A program made the translations under genes and the position numbers. Of a stretch of 28,084 nt of DNA, positions 14,619-20,844 are shown piece after piece. Within the stretch, counting starts at the first letter, position 1; the number at the start of each line of letters is the position of its first letter. The notes beneath the pieces are model-generated. The model saw only the letters and a program-made list of their open reading frames with translations, was not told the DNA's origin and made no database searches. Source of the stretch: Prevotella sp. (GTDB lineage: Bacteria > Bacteroidota > Bacteroidia > Bacteroidales > Bacteroidaceae); NCBI GenBank assembly GCA_017428805.1, contig JAFRQC010000028.1:1-28084 (forward strand). Direction: 5' to 3'.

Positions 14619-15833
14619 ATGAAATATAATTTCGATGAAATCGTAGAAAGACGGGGAACGCATTGTGTGAAGTGGGACGAGAGTCCGAGTGAAGATGTCA
14701 TCCCCCTGTGGGTGGCGGATATGGACTTCAAGGCGGCTCCCCAGATACTGGAGGCTGTGAGGAAGCGGGCTGAACACGGTGTGTTCGGCTATACCGTTGT
14801 GGAGGAAGACTATTATGTAGCCGTCATCAACTGGTTCCGTCGGCGCCATAACTGGCGGATTCATCGGGAAGAAATCCTCTATACTACAGGTGTCGTGCCG
14901 GCGATGTCCGTTGCCATCAAGGCGCTGACGATGCCTGGCGAGAAGGTGCTCATCCTCTCGCCAGACTATAACTGCTTCTTCTCATCCGTCCGTAACAACG
15001 GCTGCGAGGTGCTGGAAACTCCTCTCCGCCTCGTCTCCCCTCCTGAGTCAGGAGGGGCTGGGGGTGGTCTGAAGAATCGCCATCCATCCTTTGAGGTCGA
15101 TTTCATCGACTTTGAGGCCAAGTGCGCAGACGAAAAGACGACGGTATTCCTCCTCTGCAACCCGCATAACCCTACGGGACGTGTGTGGACGAAAGAGGAA
15201 CTGGAAAGGATGAACGATATCTGCCTGAAGCACAACGTGAAGGTGGTGAGCGACGAGATACATTGTGAACTGATGATGCCGGGACACACATTCCAGCCCT
15301 TCGCTGCTGTCAGCGAGGCGTGCAGAAAGAACAGCGTCATTCTCAATTCGCCTTCGAAGTCGTTTAACATCGCAGGTCTGCAGATTGCAAACATTATCGT
15401 TTCTAACCCCTCATGGCGTCGCCGCATCGATCGTGCCATCAACATCAACGAAGTGTGCGACGTGAATCCATTCGGTCCCGTAGCCCTCATCGCCGCCTAT
15501 AATGAGAGCGAGGACTGGATTGACGAACTGAACCAGTATCTGTGGGGTAATTACACCGTTTTGTGCGATTTCATCGGGAAAAACCTGCCTCAGTGGAAGG
15601 TATGTCCCCTCGAAGGCACATACCTTCCTTGGGTGGACGTCTCGGCTATGGGCATCCCCGTCGATGAACTCTGCGACCGTCTGCTTCGAGAGGCAAAAGT
15701 ATGGATCAATCCTGGTACGATGTACGGCCCGGAATCAGGCAAGGGCTATGTCCGCTTCAACATCGCCACCCAGCGCTCCCGCCTCATCGAGGCTTTAGAA
15801 AGAATCAAGGTATCTTTTTCCCCTCCTGAGTAG
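14619..15833 (+). CDS. MalY/PatB-type PLP-dependent C-S lyase/aminotransferase
   Basis: A 404-residue fold-type I PLP enzyme of the MalY/PatB group, whose members cleave cystathionine and other cysteine conjugates. Family marks are NFDEIVERRGTHCVKWD, PLWVADMDF (30-37), the cofactor loop NPHNPTGRVW (181-190), D212 in VVSDEIH for the pyridine nitrogen, K247 in NSPSKSFN for the Schiff base, and a carboxylate-binding Arg in GYVRFNIA. Two features are odd. Residues about 140-156 are encoded by a dispersed palindromic repeat inserted between strands that normally join directly. The last residues, SPPE and the stop, come from a second copy of the same repeat. All active-site residues remain, so it may still work. 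Cytoplasmic. Confidence 0.93.
   Translation: MKYNFDEIVERRGTHCVKWDESPSEDVIPLWVADMDFKAAPQILEAVRKRAEHGVFGYTVVEEDYYVAVINWFRRRHNWRIHREEILYTTGVVPAMSVAIKALTMPGEKVLILSPDYNCFFSSVRNNGCEVLETPLRLVSPPESGGAGGGLKNRHPSFEVDFIDFEAKCADEKTTVFLLCNPHNPTGRVWTKEELERMNDICLKHNVKVVSDEIHCELMMPGHTFQPFAAVSEACRKNSVILNSPSKSFNIAGLQIANIIVSNPSWRRRIDRAININEVCDVNPFGPVALIAAYNESEDWIDELNQYLWGNYTVLCDFIGKNLPQWKVCPLEGTYLPWVDVSAMGIPVDELCDRLLREAKVWINPGTMYGPESGKGYVRFNIATQRSRLIEALERIKVSFSPPE
15037..15072 (+). repeat. Single palindromic half-element in-frame inside the PLP enzyme
   Basis: Palindrome CCCCTCCTGAGTCAGGAGGG(G) at 15037-15057 followed by tail ctgggggtggtctga. It is read in-frame as SPPESGGAGGGL. No inverted partner follows within the gene. 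The variant GAGTCAGG avoids the in-frame TAG that the 15820 copy would give, consistent with selection for an open frame. Confidence 0.88.
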
Positions 15834-15947
15834 GAGGGGTAAGGGGTGGTCTGATCAACCTCAGTATCAGCCGCACTATCTGCCTCAGACAAAGCGCTTA
15901 ATCAGACCCCCTCTGGCTCCCCCTACTCAGGGGGAGAAATAAATACC
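15809..15947 (+). repeat. GC-rich palindromic element overlapping the PLP-enzyme 3' end
   Basis: Left half: palindrome CCCCTCCTGAGTAGGAGGGG at 15820-15839, tail taaggggtggtctga to 15854. Right half 15902-15936: inverted tail tcagaccccctctgg and palindrome ctccccctactcagggggag. The outer flanks ggtatcttttt and aaataaatacc (reverse complement ggtatttattt) agree, so the whole 139 bases behaves as one unit with inverted ends of roughly 46 bases. The stop TAG of the PLP enzyme (15831-15833) is in the centre of the left palindrome. It lies between convergent genes and may terminate both. Confidence 0.88.
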
Positions 15948-17984
15948 TTAGTTAATCAGGAAAATCTTCGTCAGACCGTTGTAGGTGGCTTTGATGGTGG
16001 CACGACCTTCGACGATGGGGCTGATCTCGAATTTCACCGATGGATTGTTGGAAGTAGCGGTGAGCTTAGAACCGTCTGCCAGCTTTCCGTACACCTGATA
16101 GCGCGTCTGATCCGTGTAACCATTGAGATTGGTGAAACGGATGGGCGTTGTGGGAATCACAAGCTTCTGACCGTCAGCCATAATGGTCACCTGTGGCACC
16201 TGAGGTGCCTTCAGGCTCATACCAGCCTTCATAAAGCCGATTCCGTGAAGGTCGAAGAGACCTTCAGGACGCTGCGGGCCACGAGGACCACCCCAACGAG
16301 GACGCTGTGGCTGCTGGATTTCCGGACCTTCGGCCACGAGGTAGATGGCGTGTTTGCCTGTCAAACCCTCGACGGCTGGCACATTCTTCTGATACAATTT
16401 AGCGGTATGAGAGTCGTCTGCTGCAATATCGAAGACGGTAATCTCCTCACCCTTCCAAGGATCGTCGAGGCGCACATGGATCTTGAAAGCACCGTGTCTG
16501 CCTGGCGTCAGATTGAGATAAAGTCCCGTTCCATCGCCATTTTTCGTACCCTCGAAAGCCTTCAGACCCTTCGTGTCCTGAGCCAGTCCGCCAAAGCCGA
16601 AGTACTTGAAACCAACGATTCCACCGTTGGTAATGCCAGCCAGATCCATCGAGTTGTTCCAGATGTCGTGATTATCCTGCATCCACTCGTTGCTGTTCGT
16701 GCCACCCGTCATAAAACAAGCGTAGCCGGCAGAGTAATATTGATAAGGTGGCAGGCCGAAGATCTGGAAGCCCTCAGAGGTTACCTCGGCACCCGTATAA
16801 GTATTGCCGTCGGAGGCAGCGGCCGTCCACTCGTTGTTGGCAGCGTATGGGTCGTAGCCGGTAATCTTCACCACTCCACCCTTAGCGACGGGCTTCTTGT
16901 CCCACGTGATCTTCACGGGAGCCACCATCGGCTGACGGGCAAAGCCAAAGCCACGCGGCGGACGATGATAGAACACATACCATTGACCGTTAATCTCCTG
17001 CAGCGAGCCGTGTGTATTGTGACCTGCGTTGGTGGTAATCAGCTGTGAGCCGTCTTCACCAAGCACCACACCGCGGGAGTCAACGAGCACACCACCCGAG
17101 CGCCAAGGGCCTAAGGGCGAATCGCCGAAGGCATAGCGAAGGGCGGAGTTCGTATTGCCCAGACCGTACTCTTTACCGCTGTAGCCAGAGAACACCATCA
17201 CGTACTTATTGCCCACCTGACGGATACTGCTGGCCTCGAAGAAGTTGAAGTCGAGCGGATTCTGTCCCTGATAGAGAGCCTTATACTCGCTGCCCTCCTT
17301 GTCGAGCAGACGACCGTCGGCACTGCTGGCAGGGATGAAGGGATCAATCAACTGCGTACCCTCACGCTGAGAGTACATCGTGTTCTGATCCAACTCACAA
17401 GCCGTAGAGTGCTGGAAGCCATAGAAGACGTATGCACGGAAGCCTTTGTCGTAATCCTTGTCCTTCTTATCCGTGATATTCTCGATGAAAACGGAAGGAT
17501 CGAAGTCGATGAGCGATCCAGGCACACACTGACGACCATCTTCCGTGAGGTTAATAGGCGTAAAGGGGCCATTAGGACGATCGCTCTTGCAGACCATCGC
17601 CACACGACGCCAACCACGGGAGTGAGGATAGAGGAAATAGGTCTTCTTGCCTGTGGCCTTATCCTTCACTTCGACAAGATCCGGGGCAAACATCGTGTCC
17701 CACTGACCATCAACATACCAAGTGAAGATAGGTCCTTCGTCGCGCCACTGGGTGAGATCCTCGACGGGGGCAGACCACATACGGATATCACTACCGCAAT
17801 AGGCGGTATAGTTGGTATCGTGCGAACCGATGATGTAGGCGCGCAGTTTACCGGGATTATCGGGATCCTCAAACACACGGGGCTCACCGTCAGGCACATG
17901 TTCCCACAACGGGAGATAAGGGTTCTGCGCGCTGGCACTCAACGCCGCACACACTAAGAAAGAAAATACTAATAATCTTTTCAT
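15948..17984 (-). CDS. Secreted GH43-family glycoside hydrolase
   Basis: A 678-residue secreted glycosidase. Signal peptide 1-19 (ends ASAQ). Residues about 30-370 form a five-bladed beta-propeller of the GH43 type. Likely catalytic residues are D40 as base (RVFEDPDNPGKLRAYIIGSHD), D162 as pKa modulator (DFDPSVF) and E250 as acid (FFEASSIRQVGNKYVMVFS). A second part (about 385-580, with GTNSNEWMQDNHDIWNN and FDIAADDS) looks like a CBM6-type sugar-binding beta-sandwich, split by a Pro/Arg-rich stretch (QQPQRPRWGGPRGPQRP). The C-terminus (about 610-678) is Ig-like. GH43 enzymes act on arabinan, xylan or galactan side chains; exact specificity cannot be read here. It follows the esterase on the same strand, 106 bases away. 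Confidence 0.88.
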   Translation of the reverse strand: MKRLLVFSFLVCAALSASAQNPYLPLWEHVPDGEPRVFEDPDNPGKLRAYIIGSHDTNYTAYCGSDIRMWSAPVEDLTQWRDEGPIFTWYVDGQWDTMFAPDLVEVKDKATGKKTYFLYPHSRGWRRVAMVCKSDRPNGPFTPINLTEDGRQCVPGSLIDFDPSVFIENITDKKDKDYDKGFRAYVFYGFQHSTACELDQNTMYSQREGTQLIDPFIPASSADGRLLDKEGSEYKALYQGQNPLDFNFFEASSIRQVGNKYVMVFSGYSGKEYGLGNTNSALRYAFGDSPLGPWRSGGVLVDSRGVVLGEDGSQLITTNAGHNTHGSLQEINGQWYVFYHRPPRGFGFARQPMVAPVKITWDKKPVAKGGVVKITGYDPYAANNEWTAAASDGNTYTGAEVTSEGFQIFGLPPYQYYSAGYACFMTGGTNSNEWMQDNHDIWNNSMDLAGITNGGIVGFKYFGFGGLAQDTKGLKAFEGTKNGDGTGLYLNLTPGRHGAFKIHVRLDDPWKGEEITVFDIAADDSHTAKLYQKNVPAVEGLTGKHAIYLVAEGPEIQQPQRPRWGGPRGPQRPEGLFDLHGIGFMKAGMSLKAPQVPQVTIMADGQKLVIPTTPIRFTNLNGYTDQTRYQVYGKLADGSKLTATSNNPSVKFEISPIVEGRATIKATYNGLTKIFLIN

Positions 17985-17999
17985 ACAATAATGTTTTTA

Positions 18000-18081
18000 A
18001 CCACGAATTTCACGAATTACACGAATTATTATGCTGCAATCGAGGCGCAGCCAAATTAGTGAAATTAGTGAAATTCGTGGT
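18000..18081. repeat. AT-rich 28-base inverted repeat, copy 3
   Basis: Arms 18000-18027 (ACCACGAATTTCACGAATTA...) and 18054-18081 are near-complementary. The loop carries GCTGCAATCGAGGCGCAGC, itself an inverted repeat. It fills the gap between the esterase stop and the glycosidase start inside a same-strand pair, as copy 2 does in the kinase/regulator pair. Confidence 0.75.
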
Positions 18082-18090
18082 CATTAATAA

Positions 18091-19596
18091 TTAATTTTGT
18101 GGTTCAGCTGTTATTGGTTCGCCCATTTCGGAAGCCTCAGCGTCATTGGCGTCGAGCTTGAAGAGCATGAATTGCGGATTCTCTGCCGTACAGGTCGTCC
18201 AGCCGAGGGCCTTGCCGTCCTCACCATTGGGATCACTGTACTTGGCGAAGTTCGTCCAGGCGGTGATCATCTTCTCAGAGAGATCCCAGTCACCCTGTGT
18301 CCAGGGACGCCAGCAATGCTCCAAACTCTTGAAGACATACCAGAGGTCGCTGGAATGGAAAGCCCCCTTCAGACGAGCAGTGACCTCAGGATGAGAGCCG
18401 TCATCGGGCAACGGACGGGCAAACTCGTAAGCCCAAACCTTGCCACCCTGCTCCGAACGCACCTTGCAGAACTCGGCAATGCCTGGTCCCATAGCACCCA
18501 GATCGTTCAACGTATAGCCGATCATATAGGGCACATCGGCAATCTCGCCAGCACGGGCGGCCTCCTCAAAGCTCTTCAGCGACACATAACCGTCGACGAT
18601 CGGACGCTCCATCACGTAGAGGTCACTCTTGTTCACCATATTATAGATGTTGCACATCGGGTAGAGAATCTCCGTCGAAGCCTTGCGCAGCTTCTCCAGA
18701 TCGGTCAGTCCCGCCCAGTCCATCACCTTCTTCGTCTCAGCCTCAGCCTCTTTCAGCGTGGGGTTGTAAGAGAAGAACTTGTTCATCGGCGTAGCAGGCT
18801 TGGCAGCCTCACCCTCCTTCGGGGGAACATTCAGACCACCGCCGCTCATGATGACAGCCTTGTGGAACAGACCACGGGCCAGGGGACTCTCGCAGATAGT
18901 GCGCACACTACCGGCTCCGGCACTCTGTCCGAAGATGGTCACATTGTCAGGATCGCCGCCAAACTGGGCGATGTTGGCCTTGATCCACTTCAGCGACTGG
19001 ATCTGATCCAGGATACCGTAGTTGCCGGACACGCCGTGAGGACTCTCAGCAGAGAGTTCGCCATAAGGCATGAAACCGAAGATTCCCAAACGGTAGTTGA
19101 TGGTGACAAGCACCACATCCTTCGCAGCCCACTCTTTGCCGTCGAACTCGGGCTCAGTACCCCAGCCCTCACGATAGCCGCCACCGTGAATCCACAGGGC
19201 CACAGGCAGTTTCTTGTCTACCTGACCAGCTGCCTTCGTATAGACATTCAGATAGAGACAGTCCTCGCTGTAGGGAGCCTCGTCGCCGTAGCCCCACTCC
19301 GTAGCATAACCGCCAGGATAGTGAACAGCCTGATAGCCGGGATGGCCGAATTTGGAACAATCCTTCACGCCTTCCCACGCCACCACGGGCTGAGGCTCCT
19401 TCCAACGCAGGTCGCCGATGGGCGCTGCGGCATAGGGGATGCCTTTGTAAGCAAACACACCAGGAATCTCGGCTTCGACGCCGACAATCTGACCACCCTC
19501 AACGGAGAGTACAGGACACTGGGCACTCTTCTCATTCTGCGAGCAGCCCATCAACAATGCCACGAATGGCAACAGTAACATGAGTTTCTTCATCAC
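18091..19596 (-). CDS. Type-B carboxylesterase lipoprotein
   Basis: A 501-residue alpha/beta-hydrolase of the type-B carboxylesterase family. The signal peptide ends with lipobox LMGC (C18), so it is membrane-anchored. Family marks: YKGIPYAAAP near 50, EDCLYLNVYT (111-120), oxyanion loop HGGG (137-140), nucleophile S225 in GQSAGAGS, a likely acid around D365 (GYTLNDLGAM) where Glu is more usual, and H414 in GAFHSSDLWYVF. Such enzymes next to GH43 genes typically remove ester groups from hemicellulose or pectin; acetyl or feruloyl specificity is not decided by the sequence. The first two codons are both ATG. It is upstream of the GH43 gene and probably cotranscribed. Confidence 0.9.
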   Translation of the reverse strand: MMKKLMLLLPFVALLMGCSQNEKSAQCPVLSVEGGQIVGVEAEIPGVFAYKGIPYAAAPIGDLRWKEPQPVVAWEGVKDCSKFGHPGYQAVHYPGGYATEWGYGDEAPYSEDCLYLNVYTKAAGQVDKKLPVALWIHGGGYREGWGTEPEFDGKEWAAKDVVLVTINYRLGIFGFMPYGELSAESPHGVSGNYGILDQIQSLKWIKANIAQFGGDPDNVTIFGQSAGAGSVRTICESPLARGLFHKAVIMSGGGLNVPPKEGEAAKPATPMNKFFSYNPTLKEAEAETKKVMDWAGLTDLEKLRKASTEILYPMCNIYNMVNKSDLYVMERPIVDGYVSLKSFEEAARAGEIADVPYMIGYTLNDLGAMGPGIAEFCKVRSEQGGKVWAYEFARPLPDDGSHPEVTARLKGAFHSSDLWYVFKSLEHCWRPWTQGDWDLSEKMITAWTNFAKYSDPNGEDGKALGWTTCTAENPQFMLFKLDANDAEASEMGEPITAEPQN

Positions 19597-19629
19597 TTGA
19601 TAGTTTTTGGTTTATAATGCTTTCTTGCG

Positions 19630-19637
19630 CAAAGATA
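19630..19637 (-). promoter_or_regulatory. -7 element before the esterase gene
   Basis: Minus-strand TATCTTTG (19637-19630) followed by CG, about 33 bases before the ATG. No TTTG is found 20 bases upstream, so the promoter may need an activator. Confidence 0.5.
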
Positions 19638-19781
19638 GGCATTTCTTCCGAATCTGCCTACCTCCCAGCCCATTTTTCTTCGCGTACATTATTATTCATA
19701 AAGAATCAGTTACATATCGAAAACTTTATACCCGATGGAATGGCACAATTTGATGCTTTTCTGCAAAAAGTTCTCCAATCG

Positions 19782-19813
19782 TTTGGCTATCCGACAAATT
19801 TGCACTACCTTTG
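19782..19813 (+). promoter_or_regulatory. Promoter of the tRNA-Arg gene
   Basis: TTTG (19782-19785), exactly 20 bases, then TACCTTTG (19806-19813): a full match to the Bacteroidetes consensus. It lies 38 bases before the mature tRNA start and supports the strand and expression of the tRNA. Confidence 0.85.
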
Positions 19814-19850
19814 CACCCGGAAACCATGCCTGCTATTACGGGCCCCGCAA

Positions 19851-19922
19851 GCCCTGATAGTTAAATGGATATAACAAGGCTCTCCTAAAGCTTAGTTCCG
19901 AGTTCGATTCTCGGTCGGGGTA
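19851..19922 (+). tRNA. tRNA-Arg (anticodon CCT)
   Basis: A full cloverleaf can be drawn by hand. The acceptor stem GCCCTGA pairs with TCGGGGT (19915-19921, with two G-U pairs). The D stem GTTA pairs with TAAC around a GG-containing loop. The anticodon stem AGGCT/AGCTT encloses loop CTCCTAA with T33, anticodon CCT at 19884-19886 and A37. The variable loop is short (four bases), and the T stem CCGAG/CTCGG encloses TTCGATT. The discriminator is A; CCA is not encoded. The anticodon reads AGG, hence arginine. A terminator hairpin follows 30 bases later. tRNA-Arg 3' ends are common integration sites. Confidence 0.93.
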
Positions 19923-19952
19923 CGAAGTCCAAAAGCGGGGTTTGCAGGCACT

Positions 19953-20004
19953 AAAATCTCCTTTCCAGCAGGGGTTTCCGGAGGACTGCCGAAAGGAGGC
20001 TTTT
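19953..20004 (+). terminator. Hairpin terminator after the tRNA
   Basis: AAAATCTCCTTTC (19953-19965) pairs with GAAAGGAGGCTTTT (19991-20004): 8 consecutive base pairs CTCCTTTC/GAAAGGAG extended by A/T pairs, ending in a T run. The loop of about 25 bases has its own short stem (TTTCCGG/GGACTG area). It probably ends the tRNA transcript. It overlaps the apparent 5' part of the HU-like frame, which argues against that part being coding. Confidence 0.7.
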
Positions 20005-20262
20005 CAATTTTCTCAAGTTGTCAACGCCATCATGATGAGGCTCTCCGATGTTGTCAGCCGTCATCTCCGTGCTGGCGACATCGTCCAGTTGAGGGAGTGG
20101 GGACGCCTGAAGCTGGAGATTGAGAGTGAGAAGGTGGACAGCCCTGAGGAGTTCCGCCCGAAGAAGCACATCCGCAGCGTCCGCCTCCACATCATCCCCG
20201 AAAGCGAAAACGGCAAACCCGTGCTCTACAAGGACATCGAGTTCAAAAAAGAAAAGATTTAA
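20002..20262 (+). pseudogene. 5'-truncated HU/IHF-like DNA-binding protein
   Basis: The segment from FQFSQVVNAIMMRLSDVV through GDIVQLREWGRLKLEIES to KPVLYKDIEF matches the second helix and the beta-arm region of the Bacteroidetes HU-like (HU-HIG) family, ending with the family's usual xIxF strand. About 45 N-terminal residues that normally precede this are missing. The frame can be extended upstream only to a TTG at 19942, and that extension (MQALKSPFQQGFPED) reads through the tRNA terminator hairpin and resembles nothing in the family. Internal ATGs at 20032 and 20035 could yield a 76- or 77-residue product. It is best read as a fragment left at a tRNA junction; a short functional protein is the alternative. 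Confidence 0.65.
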
Positions 20263-20270
20263 TCGCAAAA

Positions 20271-20302
20271 TTTCGCCAATCCAAGATTATTTCGTAAATT
20301 TG
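20271..20302 (+). promoter_or_regulatory. Possible promoter before the tiny membrane ORF
   Basis: TTTC (20271-20274), 20 bases, TAAATTTG (20295-20302) followed by CA. One base departs from the -33 consensus. It would drive transcription from about 20309 through the small frame at 20346 and possibly the antitoxin gene. Confidence 0.5.
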
Positions 20303-20345
20303 CAGACGAGTTTAGAGACATCTGCTTTTCAAACAACAATCCGAT

Positions 20346-20516
20346 TTGCTTATAGGGAAAAACAAGAGCAAAAAGAAGGATAAAAAGAAAATTGACATAG
20401 ACAAACTGCTTACGATTGTAATCATTACAGTTTTAAGCGTATTCCTCTTTTTTCCTGATTTTATTTGGAAGTTACAAATAAAGTGCGTATATTTGCAGCA
20501 TGAAACAAAATCATGA
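20346..20516 (+). CDS. Possible 56-residue single-helix membrane protein
   Basis: An open frame starting with TTG 20346 encodes a Lys-rich head (GKNKSKKKDKKKIDIDK) followed by one strongly hydrophobic stretch (LLTIVIITVLSVFLFFPDFIW) and a short tail. The positive-inside charge pattern and a plausible promoter 40-70 bases upstream support it. The non-ATG start, the overlap of its 3' end with the next promoter and the decayed neighbourhood weaken it. It could also be the remnant of a larger gene. No family is recognised. Confidence 0.3.
   Translation: MLIGKNKSKKKDKKKIDIDKLLTIVIITVLSVFLFFPDFIWKLQIKCVYLQHETKS
20464..20495 (+). promoter_or_regulatory. Promoter of the antitoxin/toxin pair
   Basis: TTTG (20464-20467), 20 bases, TATATTTG (20488-20495) followed by CA: a full consensus match. 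The transcript should begin about 20502, after the ATG at 20500. The antitoxin is therefore more likely to start at ATG 20521. Confidence 0.78.
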
Positions 20517-20520
20517 TCAC

Positions 20521-20700
20521 ATGAATACAAACAACAAACCCGAAAACCGCAATGAAGCCTTAAAGGCCATCTTACGCAAGAGCCATGCTCAGGCCCTTGC
20601 AGGCGAGACCTATTCAATGGACTATGTCGAACACTTTATGAACAATAAGATTTATGAACTTGAACATCGAATGGACGCCTGTTGCGTTGCAGAGCCTTGA
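20521..20700 (+). CDS. Putative type II antitoxin
   Basis: A 59-residue small protein directly upstream of, and overlapping by 47 bases with, a ParE/RelE-like toxin frame. The sequence has a polar N-terminus (MNTNNKPENRNEALKAILRK) and a charged C-terminal helix (VEHFMNNKIYELEHRMD), in the style of short Bacteroidetes antitoxins encoded before ParE toxins; no named domain is recognisable. ATG 20521 is preferred to ATG 20500 because the promoter would place the transcript start near 20502. The role is inferred from gene order and size. Confidence 0.6.
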   Translation: MNTNNKPENRNEALKAILRKSHAQALAGETYSMDYVEHFMNNKIYELEHRMDACCVAEP

Positions 20701-20839
20701 TGAGGTTTTTGAATATACCTTCGAAGAATTTGGCAAAGCACAAGTTCGTAAGCTAACAAAACAAATATACTCCGCTACCCGCAGAATCGCAGCCCGTTTA
20801 GACGATGCAACAGTTTGGGACAGACTGAGTGCACTTTAG
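20654..20839 (+). pseudogene. Truncated ParE/RelE-family toxin
   Basis: The 61 residues begin with a clear ParE/RelE start: IEWTPVALQSLDEVFEYTFEEFG, followed by the second helix KLTKQIYSATRRIAARLD. Family members are usually 90-100 residues and continue with strands carrying the conserved Arg/Tyr pattern and a final IxYxI strand. Here the frame ends with DATVWDRLSAL and a TAG, so the second half is absent and activity on ribosome or gyrase is unlikely. The next gene, on the other strand, ends six bases later, so the missing part has been lost and not merely frameshifted. Confidence 0.7.
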
Positions 20840-20844
20840 TAAAA

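Noticed and set aside
18097..19578. A 493-codon open frame antisense to the carboxylesterase
   Set aside because: It mirrors the esterase almost end to end, has no domain pattern and no promoter, and is expected from the GC-biased third positions of the real gene.
19617..19874. An 85-codon frame upstream of and running into the tRNA
   Set aside because: It contains the tRNA promoter and the first 24 bases of the tRNA, so it cannot be a normal gene.
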